A DNA stretch of 64,000 bases, from NCBI GenBank assembly GCA_024529925.1, contig JAFEUB010000720.1:62001-126000 (forward strand). Reading direction: 5' to 3'. Source of the stretch: Ophthalmolycus amberensis. Lineage: Eukaryota > Chordata > Actinopteri > Perciformes > Zoarcidae. Below are positions 22,761-34,400 of the stretch, in pieces. The notes under the pieces were generated by a model. The model searched no databases. It saw only the letters and a program-made list of their open reading frames with translations, and was not told the origin of the DNA. The position numbers were made by a program, and so were the translations under genes. How positions within the stretch are numbered: the first letter of the stretch is position 1; every line of letters starts with the position of its first letter.

Positions 22761-23734
22761 CACAATTTGAGTTTTCTACAGAATTGGGTATTTTATGAAA
22801 TGTATATTCAGGCTATCCTGGATACATAAATCAATATTGTTGCATTACAAATAAATTGATTTTTTTTGGTAATATAAATACTGCATAAATCAGATGGTTC
22901 AGTAACTACCTTCAAGCTGCCCATGTACTGTCTTTAATGCTGCTGTGTCAACGTCCCAGAGGACATTTGCTTTCCGTTTTGGCCGCAGTGAGACAGACTT
23001 CAATTAAATATTAAATATAATGTGAGGCAATTATCTGAAAGATTGTTGACACTACACTCAATAGAAAAAGATGTGTGATACGATGAAAAGCTCGAGCACA
23101 GCTTCATGGAACAATATTTTGTCATAGACCGTTTCCAATATCAAGAATATACTTTCGTTCTGAAATGTTTGTCTGAACACGAGCCTGTTATGTATTGGTA
23201 TGTTATTATGCTATTATACATAATGCTATTATGTCTGTGCGTGTCCTTTAACATCTCCGTCACCACGGAAAGATATAAACCCGACAATTCGCAAATGTGC
23301 TTAGGAACGGTAAGATTTTACATGTCATATGCTTTTTTTTAAAGTTAAATATTTAGTATAAAAATAGCAAAAAATGTATTGACAAGACATACAAATAATT
23401 TAAATATTTGCAGCACATACAGAACATATGTAGTTAGAATGATGTACAGCCACACACAAAATAAAGATTACTTAAAGGACAATTACGTTCCAAGAAAAGT
23501 TTTCGAATAGGTGTTAACCTTTTGTTACATTTGAAGAGAAAATTATAAAACGGAATTAACTCGAACATGTCTGTTTATTAATAACAAATGTGACATAAAA
23601 TAATGAAATTTAGGGCTCTGTCATCTGGATTTGCAGAGTAAAACTCAAGATATATAAAATATATTTAAGGCTAAAAGAATAAACAGGTCTGTCCAACGTA
23701 ACTTCATGTAGTCTGTCAGCGCACTTCTCTCTGA
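22761..23734. other. tra2b-ola1 intergenic spacer
   Basis: AT-rich sequence in which I see no gene, RNA or recognisable repeat. Confidence 0.5.
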
Positions 23735-23769
23735 CCAATCACAGAGCACTTCCGGTTAAACACTTCCGG
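23735..23769 (+). promoter_or_regulatory. ola1: ola1 core promoter motifs: CCAAT and two ETS sites
   Basis: CCAAT at 23735-23739 is followed by two identical CACTTCCGG motifs at 23747-23755 and 23761-23769. These are ETS-family (ELK/GABP) sites typical of TATA-less housekeeping promoters. They lie just upstream of the inferred non-coding first exon, which ends with the donor ATTAAG|GTACTA at 23867. Confidence 0.65.
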
Positions 23770-24213
23770 TTTGCTCCAGCACTTGCCTTTCCACCCAAGC
23801 GGCTGGTGTGTGCAGATATCAGAAGAGTGAATACCACGTTGACCAGTGGCTAAAAATAGACATTAAGGTACTAAAATAGTTGTTTTTCAGCTAATTAACT
23901 TTTAGTGTTATTTGTAAATACTGGGAAATACAGACGGTAGTGTTTGTTTCGTCAAATATTCTAGCTAACAAGTAGCTAGGAGTGGTCTCAGGTAACCACT
24001 AGCTTACGTTAGCATGCTGTTTTTGAATGAGCATATGACTGGAGCCGCCTCAGGGCGCTTTAAGTGGAGCTAGTTGAACAGGAATGAGCTACTTGGTGAT
24101 ACATGTCCATACGTAACTTTTAGCCGCAGCGAGATGTTGTTACGTTACAAATAAACCTGGCTTTAGTGAAGTGTTTTGACATGGGGTAATGGTGTAACTT
24201 GTCACTCTCGCAG

Positions 24214-27200
24214 ATGCCACCAAAAAAGGCAGAAGCCCCCAAAGAGGCTACATTGATTGGACGATTTGGAACCTCGCTGAAGATTGGAATTGTGGGATTA
24301 CCTAATGTTGGGTATGTACATGAAATAAGTAATGGATGTAAGCTAAGCAGTTTGTTATCTAAGTGAATGAACAGATTCATCAGTTAGGGTTGATTATTGC
24401 ATTGCTGTTGACACTCTCCCGACTCTCCGTCTACGCAGGAAATCCACCTTTTTCAACGTGCTGACCAAAAGCCAAGCTGCTGCAGAGAACTTCCCGTTCT
24501 GCACAATCGACCCAAATGAGAGCCGGGTACCGGTGCCCGATGAGCGCTTTGATTTCCTCTGCCAATACCACAAACCAGCCAGGTCTGTGTTATGTCCTTA
24601 CAGCTGATTGGTTGTTGTTGTTTTTTGTCCATGGATTTCTGTCTCATCAACAATCCCTCCTTGTCTGGCTGCTTTTGTTTCTTTAGTAAGGTTCCAGCTT
24701 TTCTGAACGTCGTGGACATTGCTGGTCTGGTGAAGGGAGCTCACGCAGGACAGGGACTTGGAAACGCCTTTCTCTCCCACATCAGTGCCTGTGACGGCAT
24801 CTTCCACATGACTCGTGAGTTGTCAATACTACTGCCTGCAGCTTCTGCCTTGTAACAACTGAGGAGAGGGGACAGGTGTTAGTTAAAGATCATTTGTTAT
24901 GCCTTTGGACCAGACAGGATGATATATTCTGTTCTATACCAAGTTTTCTAACTTTTGGTCGAACTCGTTATTTGCCTTTTTTGTTGTCAGATCTGATAGT
25001 TCCTGATATAATACAATTTCAGACCATTTTATTGAAGCAATGGGCTTTTATTGAGACAACTTTTAACATTTGAGGACTGATGAAATGGAATGAATGGGTC
25101 GGTAGAGACACGTGTTTTACTTTTCTCGAAGTAATGTATAAAATATATATTGTTTTGGTTTCAGTTCAGAACATAAACAACATCCAGTCCAAGCTGGAAT
25201 TTAGAGTGAAAGCTTTTATATTTGTGATTTGCCTGTCGTGTAAAATCAGAGTCAGAGATGATGCAAAATAGATTTTTCAGACCAATATGAAGTTTATACA
25301 TTATAGCATTTGTAGAATTTAGGTTTTACCTGGGTGCACACTCTGATTTAAAAGTGTTGGGGGTCAACAAAATAGCTTTAGGAAATGCTTGCATGGTCAT
25401 ACATACCGACTGAACTGCTCAGGGTTTTGGACTTCACCCGTCGTCGATTGTGTTTTTTTTAGGTGCGTTCGACGATGAGGATATTATCCACGTGGAGGGT
25501 AACGTTGACCCGGTGAGGGACATTGAGATCATCCACGAAGAGCTGCGACTAAAGGACGAGGAAAATATTCCTCCAATCCTGGACAAACTGGAGAAAATGG
25601 CCGTCAGAGGTGGTGACAAAAAACTCAAACCCGAATATGTAAGTATGTATGTATGTTTGTTCCATGCATATGTTGCCCTGTGTCACGATGCGTCGCAATT
25701 GGGGGATAGAGGAGATGATGACCCTGCACTCAGTCTGCAGACTTAAGTTAATCTGCTGCTTCTTGCTGCAGGATATCATGATTAAGGTGAAGAACTGGGT
25801 AATGGAGGAGAAGAAACACGTCCGATTTTACCCTGACTGGAACGACAAAGAGGTACGGTAATGTGTGTGTTAGGGGTGTAACAATACGCATATTCGTATT
25901 GAACCGTTCGGTACGAGGCTCACGGTTCGGTACGCATGACGAACCGAACCGTGGCTCCACTGTATCGTACCGAACCGTGAATTTTGTGAACCGTTACACC
26001 CCTAGTGTGTGTGTGTGTGTGTGCTTGAATTAGTGTGTGTGTGTTAGGCTTGTGTGTCTATAAGTGTTTGGTGTAATTAGGGCTGTACCCAATGTCATTT
26101 TTTACATTCAAAGCTTCTATTGAGGTTTTCAAATAAGGCTTTGAACGTCTGTTGTCGTCATCCTAAAAGAAAGTCCTCAAACATGATCCTCAATTTGAAT
26201 GAAGTGATCCATTGGATTAACTGTGTTAGTCTTTCTTTTTTATTAAATCAACTTTCTTCAACTTCTTTTCTCGCTAGTGGGTTCCTCCATTTGTGTCCAG
26301 TGAGCCGATGAGCAAAACAGCTTTTGACCACAGTGAAAGTTTTGTAACGCCAACAAATATCAACTGTTGGATCCCAGGAGTCAGAAAAAACAATTCTACG
26401 CTGCTACCACTGGAATCTAATTCTACAAATAGTATAATATTAGTGTCTACTGATCTTTATGTTCAAACAGAATGAATAGAATGAGGAGGGGGGGGGGGTA
26501 GAGAGCGCTGCGCAACATTTGAATGTTAAGATAGGATTTTAAAGTTAATGTTATGAATGAAGCGTTGAAATATTCGGTACAGCCCTTTTGTGTGTTTTTG
26601 ACTTTTGATTGGTGTAACTTCGTGGTCGGCTTGTTGTCCTGATGGACAGAGTAGTCTGACTGCTCATCACTGCATCAGTAGGTTGTACATGACGTCATTA
26701 GTAGGGTGTCCCCTGAGCTGTACCCTTTAACATTCTCCCCACAGATTGAGGTGTTGAACAAATACCTGCTTCTGACATCCAAGCCCATGATCTACCTGGT
26801 TAACCTCTCGGAGAAGGATTACATCAGGAAAAAGAACAAGTGGTGGGTTTGCGTTCACCTGCCCGTTGTGCATAAGTAGATGTTGCATACGTTGTTTAAG
26901 TATGCAGCCATTGTTTGAACACCCTGCTGCCTGTTCTTCTCAGGTTGGCGAAAATCAAGGAGTGGGTGGACGCCCATGACCCCGGTGCTCTGGTGATTCC
27001 CGTGAGTGGAGCTGTGGAGTCTAAAATGCAGGACATGGAGGAGGAGGAGAAGAATAAGTACTGCGAGGAAATGAAGACGCAGAGGTGAGACATGAACTCA
27101 CGGTGTATCGTAGACCAGGTGGAGAAATGGTCCCTTAGGGCTTTGTTGATTAGTCTCTCAATTATTATCATTATCACTTGTTTGCAGCTAATATCAATGT

Positions 27201-28222
27201 TATTAATTACTCCGGTGTTTGAAGATACAATAACAGATAATAACAGATGCTTTTATTATTAAATGCACCTTTTTATTTTAGATACATGTCTGCTTGAGCT
27301 GCTCCATCATGACTTCTCTCTGTGTTTCTAGTGTTTTGACCAAAATAATCAAAACGGGCTACGCAGCACTACAGCTGGAGTACTTCTTCACAGCCGGACC
27401 AGACGAGGTGCGAGCTTGGACCGTCAGGGTGAGTGCTGGGAAATAAATAACCCGTCTTTTAAGATCATTATTACCGTATGTTCTCAAAAGTCAGTGTTTT
27501 ATTTCAAAATCCTCTTCATTGTTGTTTGAAAGCGTCATTTACAGTTGAAGACATTTTCTGTAAAATTAGCATTTTGTCAAAATTAAGTTATTAGCAAACA
27601 AATATATGAATTAACTTATTTATAATAGGAAGAGCTCTTGTTGTCAAATGGGACAAATATTCTCTTGTGTATTATATGTTTTCTCTCTTTCTTACTGATT
27701 TACAATGATGTGAGTATGTTACTACACATTAACGGCCTGGTGTGTAGCATTGAGTGATTTAAACATCCTGGAAATTCGCTCCACGTTTGCATTCTTATCT
27801 GTGATAAAATTTTTCAAGGGTGCAGTGTGTTGATATATTGTGAGTTAATCTCTGATTATCTTCTTTATTTGCTGCAACAGAAAGGGACCAGGGCTCCTCA
27901 AGCTGCAGGAAAGATCCACACTGACTTTGAGAAAGGCTTCATCATGGCGGAGGTGATGAAGTACATTGACTTCAAAGAGGAGGGCAGTGAGAATGCAGCC
28001 AAGGTGTGTGTGTGTGTGTGTTTTAATCAAGCCTCGTTTAAAGCTTGAACTGGGACTGAATTTCTGCCAGTAAAAACCGCTCTTGAATACAATTTCTAAA
28101 TGTGTCCTTTCTTACAGGCGGCTGGGAAATACAGGCAACTGGGCAGGAACTACATGGTGGAGGACGGCGACATTATCTTTTTCAAATTCAACACACCCAA
28201 CGCACCTAAAAAGAAGCCGTGA
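24214..28222 (+). CDS. ola1: Obg-like ATPase 1 (OLA1/YchF family)
   Basis: This is a cytosolic TRAFAC-class P-loop ATPase related to bacterial YchF, linked to translation and stress responses. Exons: 24214-24311, 24439-24582, 24687-24814, 25463-25638, 25772-25852, 26745-26842, 26944-27084, 27332-27428, 27881-28003, 28118-28222 (TGA). The product is 396 aa, the same as human. The ATG is the first base of its exon after TCTCGCAG. Walker A/G1 is GLPNVGKST (split by the first intron), G2/switch I lies around NFPFCTIDPN, and G3 is DIAGL. In the G4 position the sequence is NLSE, not NKxD, the hallmark of this ATP-preferring family. The C-terminal TGS-like domain includes LEYFFTAGPDEVRAWT, KGTRAPQAAGKIHTDFEKGF and GDIIFFKFNTP. 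Identity to human OLA1 is very high throughout and no break is seen. Confidence 0.97.
25871..26004. mobile_element. hAT-like MITE with 8-bp target duplication
   Basis: This 134-bp element lies in an ola1 intron. Its ends are inverted: TAGGGGTGTAAC at 25871 and GTTACACCCCTA ending at 26004. GTGTGTGT occurs directly on each side (25863-25870 and 26005-26012), the 8-bp duplication expected of hAT transposons, though it sits in a GT-rich stretch. The interior is also nearly palindromic (CGAACCGTGAGCC-type words repeated in both directions). It has no coding capacity. Confidence 0.8.
27250..27320 (+). repeat. short dispersed repeat, copy 1 (ola1 intron)
   Basis: It is about 70 bases similar to 33137-33207: TTATTAT, AATGCAC, GATAC, then GCTTGAnCTGCTCCATCATG. 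It ends about 12 bases before the splice acceptor of the ola1 exon at 27332. Confidence 0.65.
28004..28021 (+). repeat. (GT)n microsatellite forming the ola1 donor
   Basis: The exon ending at 28003 is followed at once by GT repeats, so the 5' splice site is itself the first GT unit of the microsatellite. Confidence 0.9.
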
Positions 28223-29600
28223 GACCTCACGATCACCAGAGGGAGAACTCAGAATACTGTTCAGTTTTCAAAGAGCTACACTGTGTGCTGGTTTTCATGT
28301 TTATCTTTTGAATTCAGAGGATCAGCTCAGCAGTTAGTCACTCAACTGGCCTCACAGATCTGAATCGATTGGAATTCTTTCAATATAAAAACATTTCTAC
28401 ACAAGCATAGCTGTAATATTTGGCACCTTCTGTACCAGTCAAATATTTTTGAAAACATTATATTCTAGCTTTCATGGTCCCAACGGAGAACAGGTATAAC
28501 TGAACTGAGAAATGTATCATTTCTGATTTTATAGGAAATGGCCAATTAAGAAACTAACGGAACACAAACTGCATATTGCTTTATGATTGATGCTGTCCAT
28601 GTGTTTTTAATATGCATCAGAGGATCACAGCTTGTCCCCTTTTCGAGACACTTTTTTTAAACATTTAAGCAAGAATCAAAGTCTTTTTTATATCTTTAGG
28701 AAGATATTTGATCCCTACAACAATACCAGCTTGCCTTTCTGTCATTACTCGACAATTACCTTCATGATGACTGCTAATTAATTGGCGAGCTCTCGCATCA
28801 CATCAACACGCTTTATTTCAGCCCGACATGCTCGATCTGTAATTCAGCTCCTATATCATACAAAAGTAATAAACAGTGCCACCGTAAGTGATAATATACA
28901 GCATGTGTTGTTTGGTACAGGTGCCTAATCAGCATTAATTAAGTAACGGACATCCTAAATTAGTCTACGGTGGTTTTCCCTGGAATTAAAAGGACATGAA
29001 CTATTTTCTTAGTTAATTTATGCCTTTTCCCTCAATTCAACTTTCTGCTATTCACGATTAAGTCATAATTCCTTTTCCAATTATGCTGAAAATGATACAT
29101 ACGTTTGACTGGTGCTGTGTTACCTATTAAGATAAAATGAAAAGCCATCGCTCAGTGTGGCCTTTCAGGACAGAACTGTGCTGTATTCTGAGGGGAAGGA
29201 TATTATTATTTTAGAAAGAGCAAAGCAGGCATCCCTGACAATGCAGAATGAGACGCCCGAATGGATCATTTTGTTATACACACTGCTTTTATTGACTTTG
29301 CTTTGGGTTGGTAAAAAAAAAAAAAAGACAACATTCACTTTATGAAGTCCACGCTGTGTCAAGAGGCGAGGCTTCAGTGTAAACCAGCTCTGTGGATCAT
29401 CTGGGCTGCACAGCTTCACAATGCTTCTTGTTTCACCTTTCTGCCGCCACAGTGTGAATGTCTTTATTGTCAAGAGTCCCCTCATTTAACATCTTGTGGA
29501 TAGAAAATGGACCTAAAGGAGCCCAGATACAATAAATGTCATCATCAATATGCATGTGTCAATAAAAGGAGACGAACCTGTCATTGCTTTGTGTCTTTCT
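28223..29600 (+). other. ola1: ola1 3' UTR
   Basis: A long AT-rich tail follows the stop. Poly(A) signals AATAAA occur at 28868-28873, 29531-29536 and 29561-29566, suggesting alternative 3' ends. No repeat is recognised. Confidence 0.6.
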
Positions 29601-30780
29601 ACTTTTTCCTCACGTTGGAGGCTAAAGTCACAACATGAGGGAATGAATGGATTGTAAAATCCATAGAAATATAATAGTAATGTTATTAACAGTGTTTAAT
29701 TACGATCACTTAATAAATTTATATATTTAAACAAGCTGTGAACAACGGAAGAACCCAATTTGTCTTTACTGATGCATTAATAAGCTTCAAGTAAGACAAA
29801 TAACCCATCTGTCTTATGTAGTGATCACACATTTGCCAATTATATTTTCTTATTTAAATGTTAAATCAATTCCATTTTAAAATGGAATTGCAAAAGGGGC
29901 ATTGTCATTTTCATTTTGTCTACTTGTGTCTGAAACAATCTCGCCACAAAATCCACTCAGTCGCTATTCTGGAGCCTTCGATCATATCAGCAGATGGAAA
30001 TATAGATGTTGAAATTTGTGCCAATTCCATTTCTGGTTGATTTATAAATTATATTTGAGTGAAAACAATGAAATTGTGCCTCAGTTTTAGTCTGGAGTCT
30101 GGAGTCTGTTTTCTTATCCGATGCGAGGGTCCTTGGACAGAGGATGTTGAATGCCGTACAGGTTGTAGAGGCTAATTTGTGATATTGGGCAATACAAATA
30201 AAATGTAATTGAATTTGTCGATGCATGAGCTTCAAGCTGTCAGAACTGTGTGCATAATTCAATTTTTAGTGATTACAGCGTTTTTCCAGGAATATCACCA
30301 CAAACATTAAGTTTGTTGTACTGCAAATACTTAAATATTGCAATACTTTCATCAGTGGGTCACTGTGTTATAGATCATGACATATTCAATGAAGATCTTC
30401 TGAGATTGCCACTTTTAGGACTTCTTATACAAGTTGATTTTTAAACGTTGAGAGTCAAAGTTTCATGTGATTGTTTACATTCGAAAGTATTTACAATTTC
30501 ATGAGATAACTTTTGAAAAATGCCTCGTTGTAGAAATGGAGGCCAGCTGACAATTTACAGTGATCACATAACTTTAAAAGCTAAATCGTCTATGTGTAAT
30601 GGCAAAAATAAAACTGTATAAATCTTCATTTTACATTAAAGTAATTAAAATAAATAGTGTAATTTCGACAGAAATGCCGCTGTTTTAACAAGTATTCTCA
30701 GTTGGGGGATTTTAACAACTGCATTCCTTCTCTTCACACGCTCAACAAACAGGAAACACACGTCCTATAAAAAGTGAGTG
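29601..30780. other. ola1-sp3 intergenic spacer
   Basis: AT-rich; I see no gene, RNA or clear repeat. It contains a short local palindrome of AAAATGGAATT at about 29870-29890. Confidence 0.45.
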
Positions 30781-30793
30781 ACGTTTCAGTTAG

Positions 30794-30901
30794 CCAATGA
30801 CGTCCACCGTACCCCTGGCTCAGCCAATCGCCTTAGAGAAGAAGGGCGGGACGTCCTGAAATGTGATGCAAATTTGAGCGTCAAGCCTGTTAGTCCCGCC
30901 C
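30794..30901 (+). promoter_or_regulatory. sp3: sp3 promoter cluster: CCAAT, GC boxes, octamer
   Basis: Within 110 bases there are CCAAT at 30794-30798 (running into a TGACGTCC CRE-like word) and at 30824-30828, a GC box GGGCGGG at 30844-30850, the octamer ATGCAAAT at 30866-30873 and an inverted GC box CCCGCCC at 30895-30901. GC boxes are the binding sites of Sp-family factors, so feedback by Sp proteins is plausible. The ATG lies about 510 bases further on. There is no TATA box. Confidence 0.6.
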
Positions 30902-31412
30902 TTTTGTGTTTCCCGCACCGTCAATCAAAATAGAAAAAAATCGAACCGAATTCACCGATCAACACTAGCCCGCCTTTGATAAAATAATCATGTTTGGAGT
31001 TTAGTTTACCCGATAATCCTCCCGGTTACTACCACTCACGCTATGACCGGTACGTAAACGTTTACCGCATCGAAGCGTGCAACTAATCGGTGAGTTTGTG
31101 CAACCTACAGCGAAGCAAGCTGCGTCTTTTTTTATCTTTTTTTGCTCTGCTGCTAACTAGCTAGATGTGGTTAGCTAACGGAGCTAGCTGGCTAGCAACG
31201 AAGTTGACAAAGTAAACACGTCAATCTGGGCCGAAATTGCCACAGAATCTGAGCTGCGAAGTTGAGTTTCACAGTCAGCTCCTTTTGGACTGCAGAGTGG
31301 GGATGCTTTGCGAGCTTTTCTGTCAGGCAGGAGTTGAAAATTACAGAGTTTTGCTGAGTTCCCCCCCTGTCTCTCTGCTAGCGCCAGAGCAGCCTCTCTG
31401 AAACAAGGAGAA

Positions 31413-34400
31413 ATGGCGTCCGCGGACGTGGACAGCAGTCAAAGCGAGTTTCTGCAACCCGGCGGCGCAGCGGAAACACAGGTATCCCGACATTTTCTAG
31501 CTCGTCTTACTCGCTCGCTCGCTTTCGACTGCTGGGTTGTGTTTTTTGAGAGCATGAAGTTCACACGTTTTAAAAATTTGATGGCATGGGGTGAACGCCG
31601 TACACTTCCTGTGTTCCCCTCAATAACGGCCACCCACTTTACCCCTGTAAAACCCGCCCATAGTGGGTAGGACACTGAAGTCAGTCACTTGGGTCGGCTC
31701 GCTGGATAGATAGCCGGTTTACCTTACCGGGGTGTGATACTACTGCGGGGAAAGCGTCCGTAATCACAACAGTAGCGTTCAATTGTGTTGTAATAGCTGC
31801 CCATCCCCCACACCCATGCACTCGGTCATTTCTGAGCCTGTTATCTACACTCCGTGTGTTGGTGGTTGCTTCGGGGTTGTGGCTGTTGCATCGTTTGCAT
31901 CAGCACAAATCCTATATGACCCCCCCCCCCCCCCAATCACTATGATTTACTCTCTTTGACGTAGCAGCACAATCTCTGAATCCACAACTGCTTTTCAGAA
32001 AAATTGCCCGGCTGATTCTCCTTCTTTCCATCTGTGATCTAATCTAAAGCTGAGTCTTCTTGTTGAAGTGTGATCTGTTCTTGTTAATCTTTGTGTACAA
32101 TTTGACTCCCAGACTACAGACATGTCTGCCATTCAGCTGACGGGTTCAGACCGATGGGAGGTGTTAACACCCGTCTCAACCGGGAAGGAAGATCAGGGAC
32201 TTGTCCACATTCAAAACTCTGGGATTGTCACCTCAAACGGGCAGTACATGCACATTGGGAGTCTCCCCAACCAGCCCATTTATGTCACAGCATCCGGGAA
32301 TGAGGCCGCACACAATGGAGTGTCAGGCATTCAGTATCAGGTAAAAAAGAGACAGAAACAACATGTTAGATACTGTGTGTGTTCTGTTACGGCAAAGATC
32401 TTGATCACAACGATGGTTCGTTGTTCCAGGTCATCCCCCAAATCCAAAATGCAGATGGGACCCTCACAGGATTCACACATGGACTGGATGATGGCACAGG
32501 GCAGATCCACCTCCTCCAAGATGGCGGCCAGGGCAGCATTGGAATCAGCTGTGCCACGACGTCGACCACAGACCTTCTGACGCAGGCGGGGCACGTACAG
32601 TCGATCCAAGGCGTCTCGCTGGCCGGGGGGTCGGCGTACAGCGGCACAGTAGGGCTGCCCGGCAACATAACGTTCGTCCCTATAAACAGTGTGGATCTGG
32701 AGTCTCTGGGGCTGACCGGAGCGCAGTCGGTCCCCATCGCAACGGGGGTGACTGCTGAAGGGCAGCTGATCATGGGCGGCCAGACGCTGGACAGTCACGG
32801 CCAGGACACTGGCGTCAAGCAGGTGACGGTGAGCGCCGCTAACCACGAACTCTACTTGCCAACCACCACGTCCTCCTCTAACTCCTCCCATCTTCCGGAG
32901 ACCATCGACGGTACCGGGGTCCTGACCCAAGCAACCGCCGTGTCTGCGGGCGTGTCCGACCCCTCCTCGGAGAACTTCAACTCCCACAACCACCTGCAGC
33001 AAATCCAGGTCAGAGTGTGTGTCTTTAACACCACATCATGTGTATGTTTAGTCAGGTCTGTGTGCTTTAAGGCAGCGGTTCCCAGACCGGGATTTATTTT
33101 ATTTCTTTGCGATATGCTCGACACGCTTACCGGGTTATTATCATTGAATGCACTTTTCTTTTTTAAAAGATACGCGTTAGCTTGAACTGCTCCATCATGG
33201 CTCGTCTGTATGTAGTATAGTTATTATATCGTTCTTTAAAAATCTGAAAGTAACCTTTTAAAAGTCAAGTCTGAAATCTAGAAATCACCAGCCTCAGCGA
33301 TGAGGGCTATTAAGTAGACAATGATCTGATTTAAGGGGCCTAACAGTCAAACGGTTGGAAAATATTGCTTTAAGACACCAATAGAGCTTATTGTGTCACC
33401 GTGTATTTAACCTCAGTGTGTCTGATATGTGTCCTAAGTTTCTTAACCACGAAGAAAACAAGAAAGAAAAAAATAGTAACTATAACTAGGGAGTGATCTA
33501 TTATCTATGGTACATTCATTGATTTATGAAAATAAAATCAGGTCTATGGGGTGTCACGTGTGTCTTAAGTTTCACATAATGATATGGCCAACCCACCTCG
33601 ATTTGGCTCACAATAGGGATTAGTTTGTTTTGTAACTGCGTGACTACAATTGAAAGTTCAGACTGTACTTCTATCGTCATCACATGTCGGCTTGTGAATG
33701 CGTTGCTGTTGTGCAACAACCTCTCCAGTGTTTCGGAGCTCCCCGCCCTGAGGCTCCACCGCCACAGATCAGTTCTTTGCTCGCGGTGAAATGCTCCAGC
33801 TTGCAGTTTCTGAACACGATTAAGACTAAACTATCCACTGTACCGTTGAACCAGGACCTCTTGCATCGAAACATGACATGAGTGCGGCCCCCTTAGCCTT
33901 TTTGTGTGTAATTGTATTTTATTTTCTGCAGGTTTCATCCTCGCATGCCTCCACTCTCTCGCAGCCCATCCTGCAGCTGTGTGGGGACAGTCAGGTTCAG
34001 GGTCAGGACCTGAATGCAGGAGGTCAGACTCTACAGAGCGTGCAGCTGGTCAACCCGGGGACCTTCCTCATCCAGGCCCAAACCGTCACCGCTACCGGAC
34101 AGATCCAGTGGCAGACCTTCCAGGTAACCGATCAGGACCGTTTGGGAAGCGGCCTACAGAAGTCGCTGAGCTTTCGTTCTGTGAAAGATGTCCGATTACT
34201 AACACGCATCTCATCTCTCTCTCTCTCTCCGTATAGGTTCAAGGTGTCCAGTCACTCCAGGGGCTTCAGCTGCCCCAGGGGCAGGCCCAGCAGCTAACCC
34301 TAGCCCCGGTCCACACCCTCCCTCTGGGCCAGACGGGCCAGGTCAGCCTGCCCAACCTCCAGACAGTCACGGTGAACTCTGTGGCACAAAGCGGAGTTCA

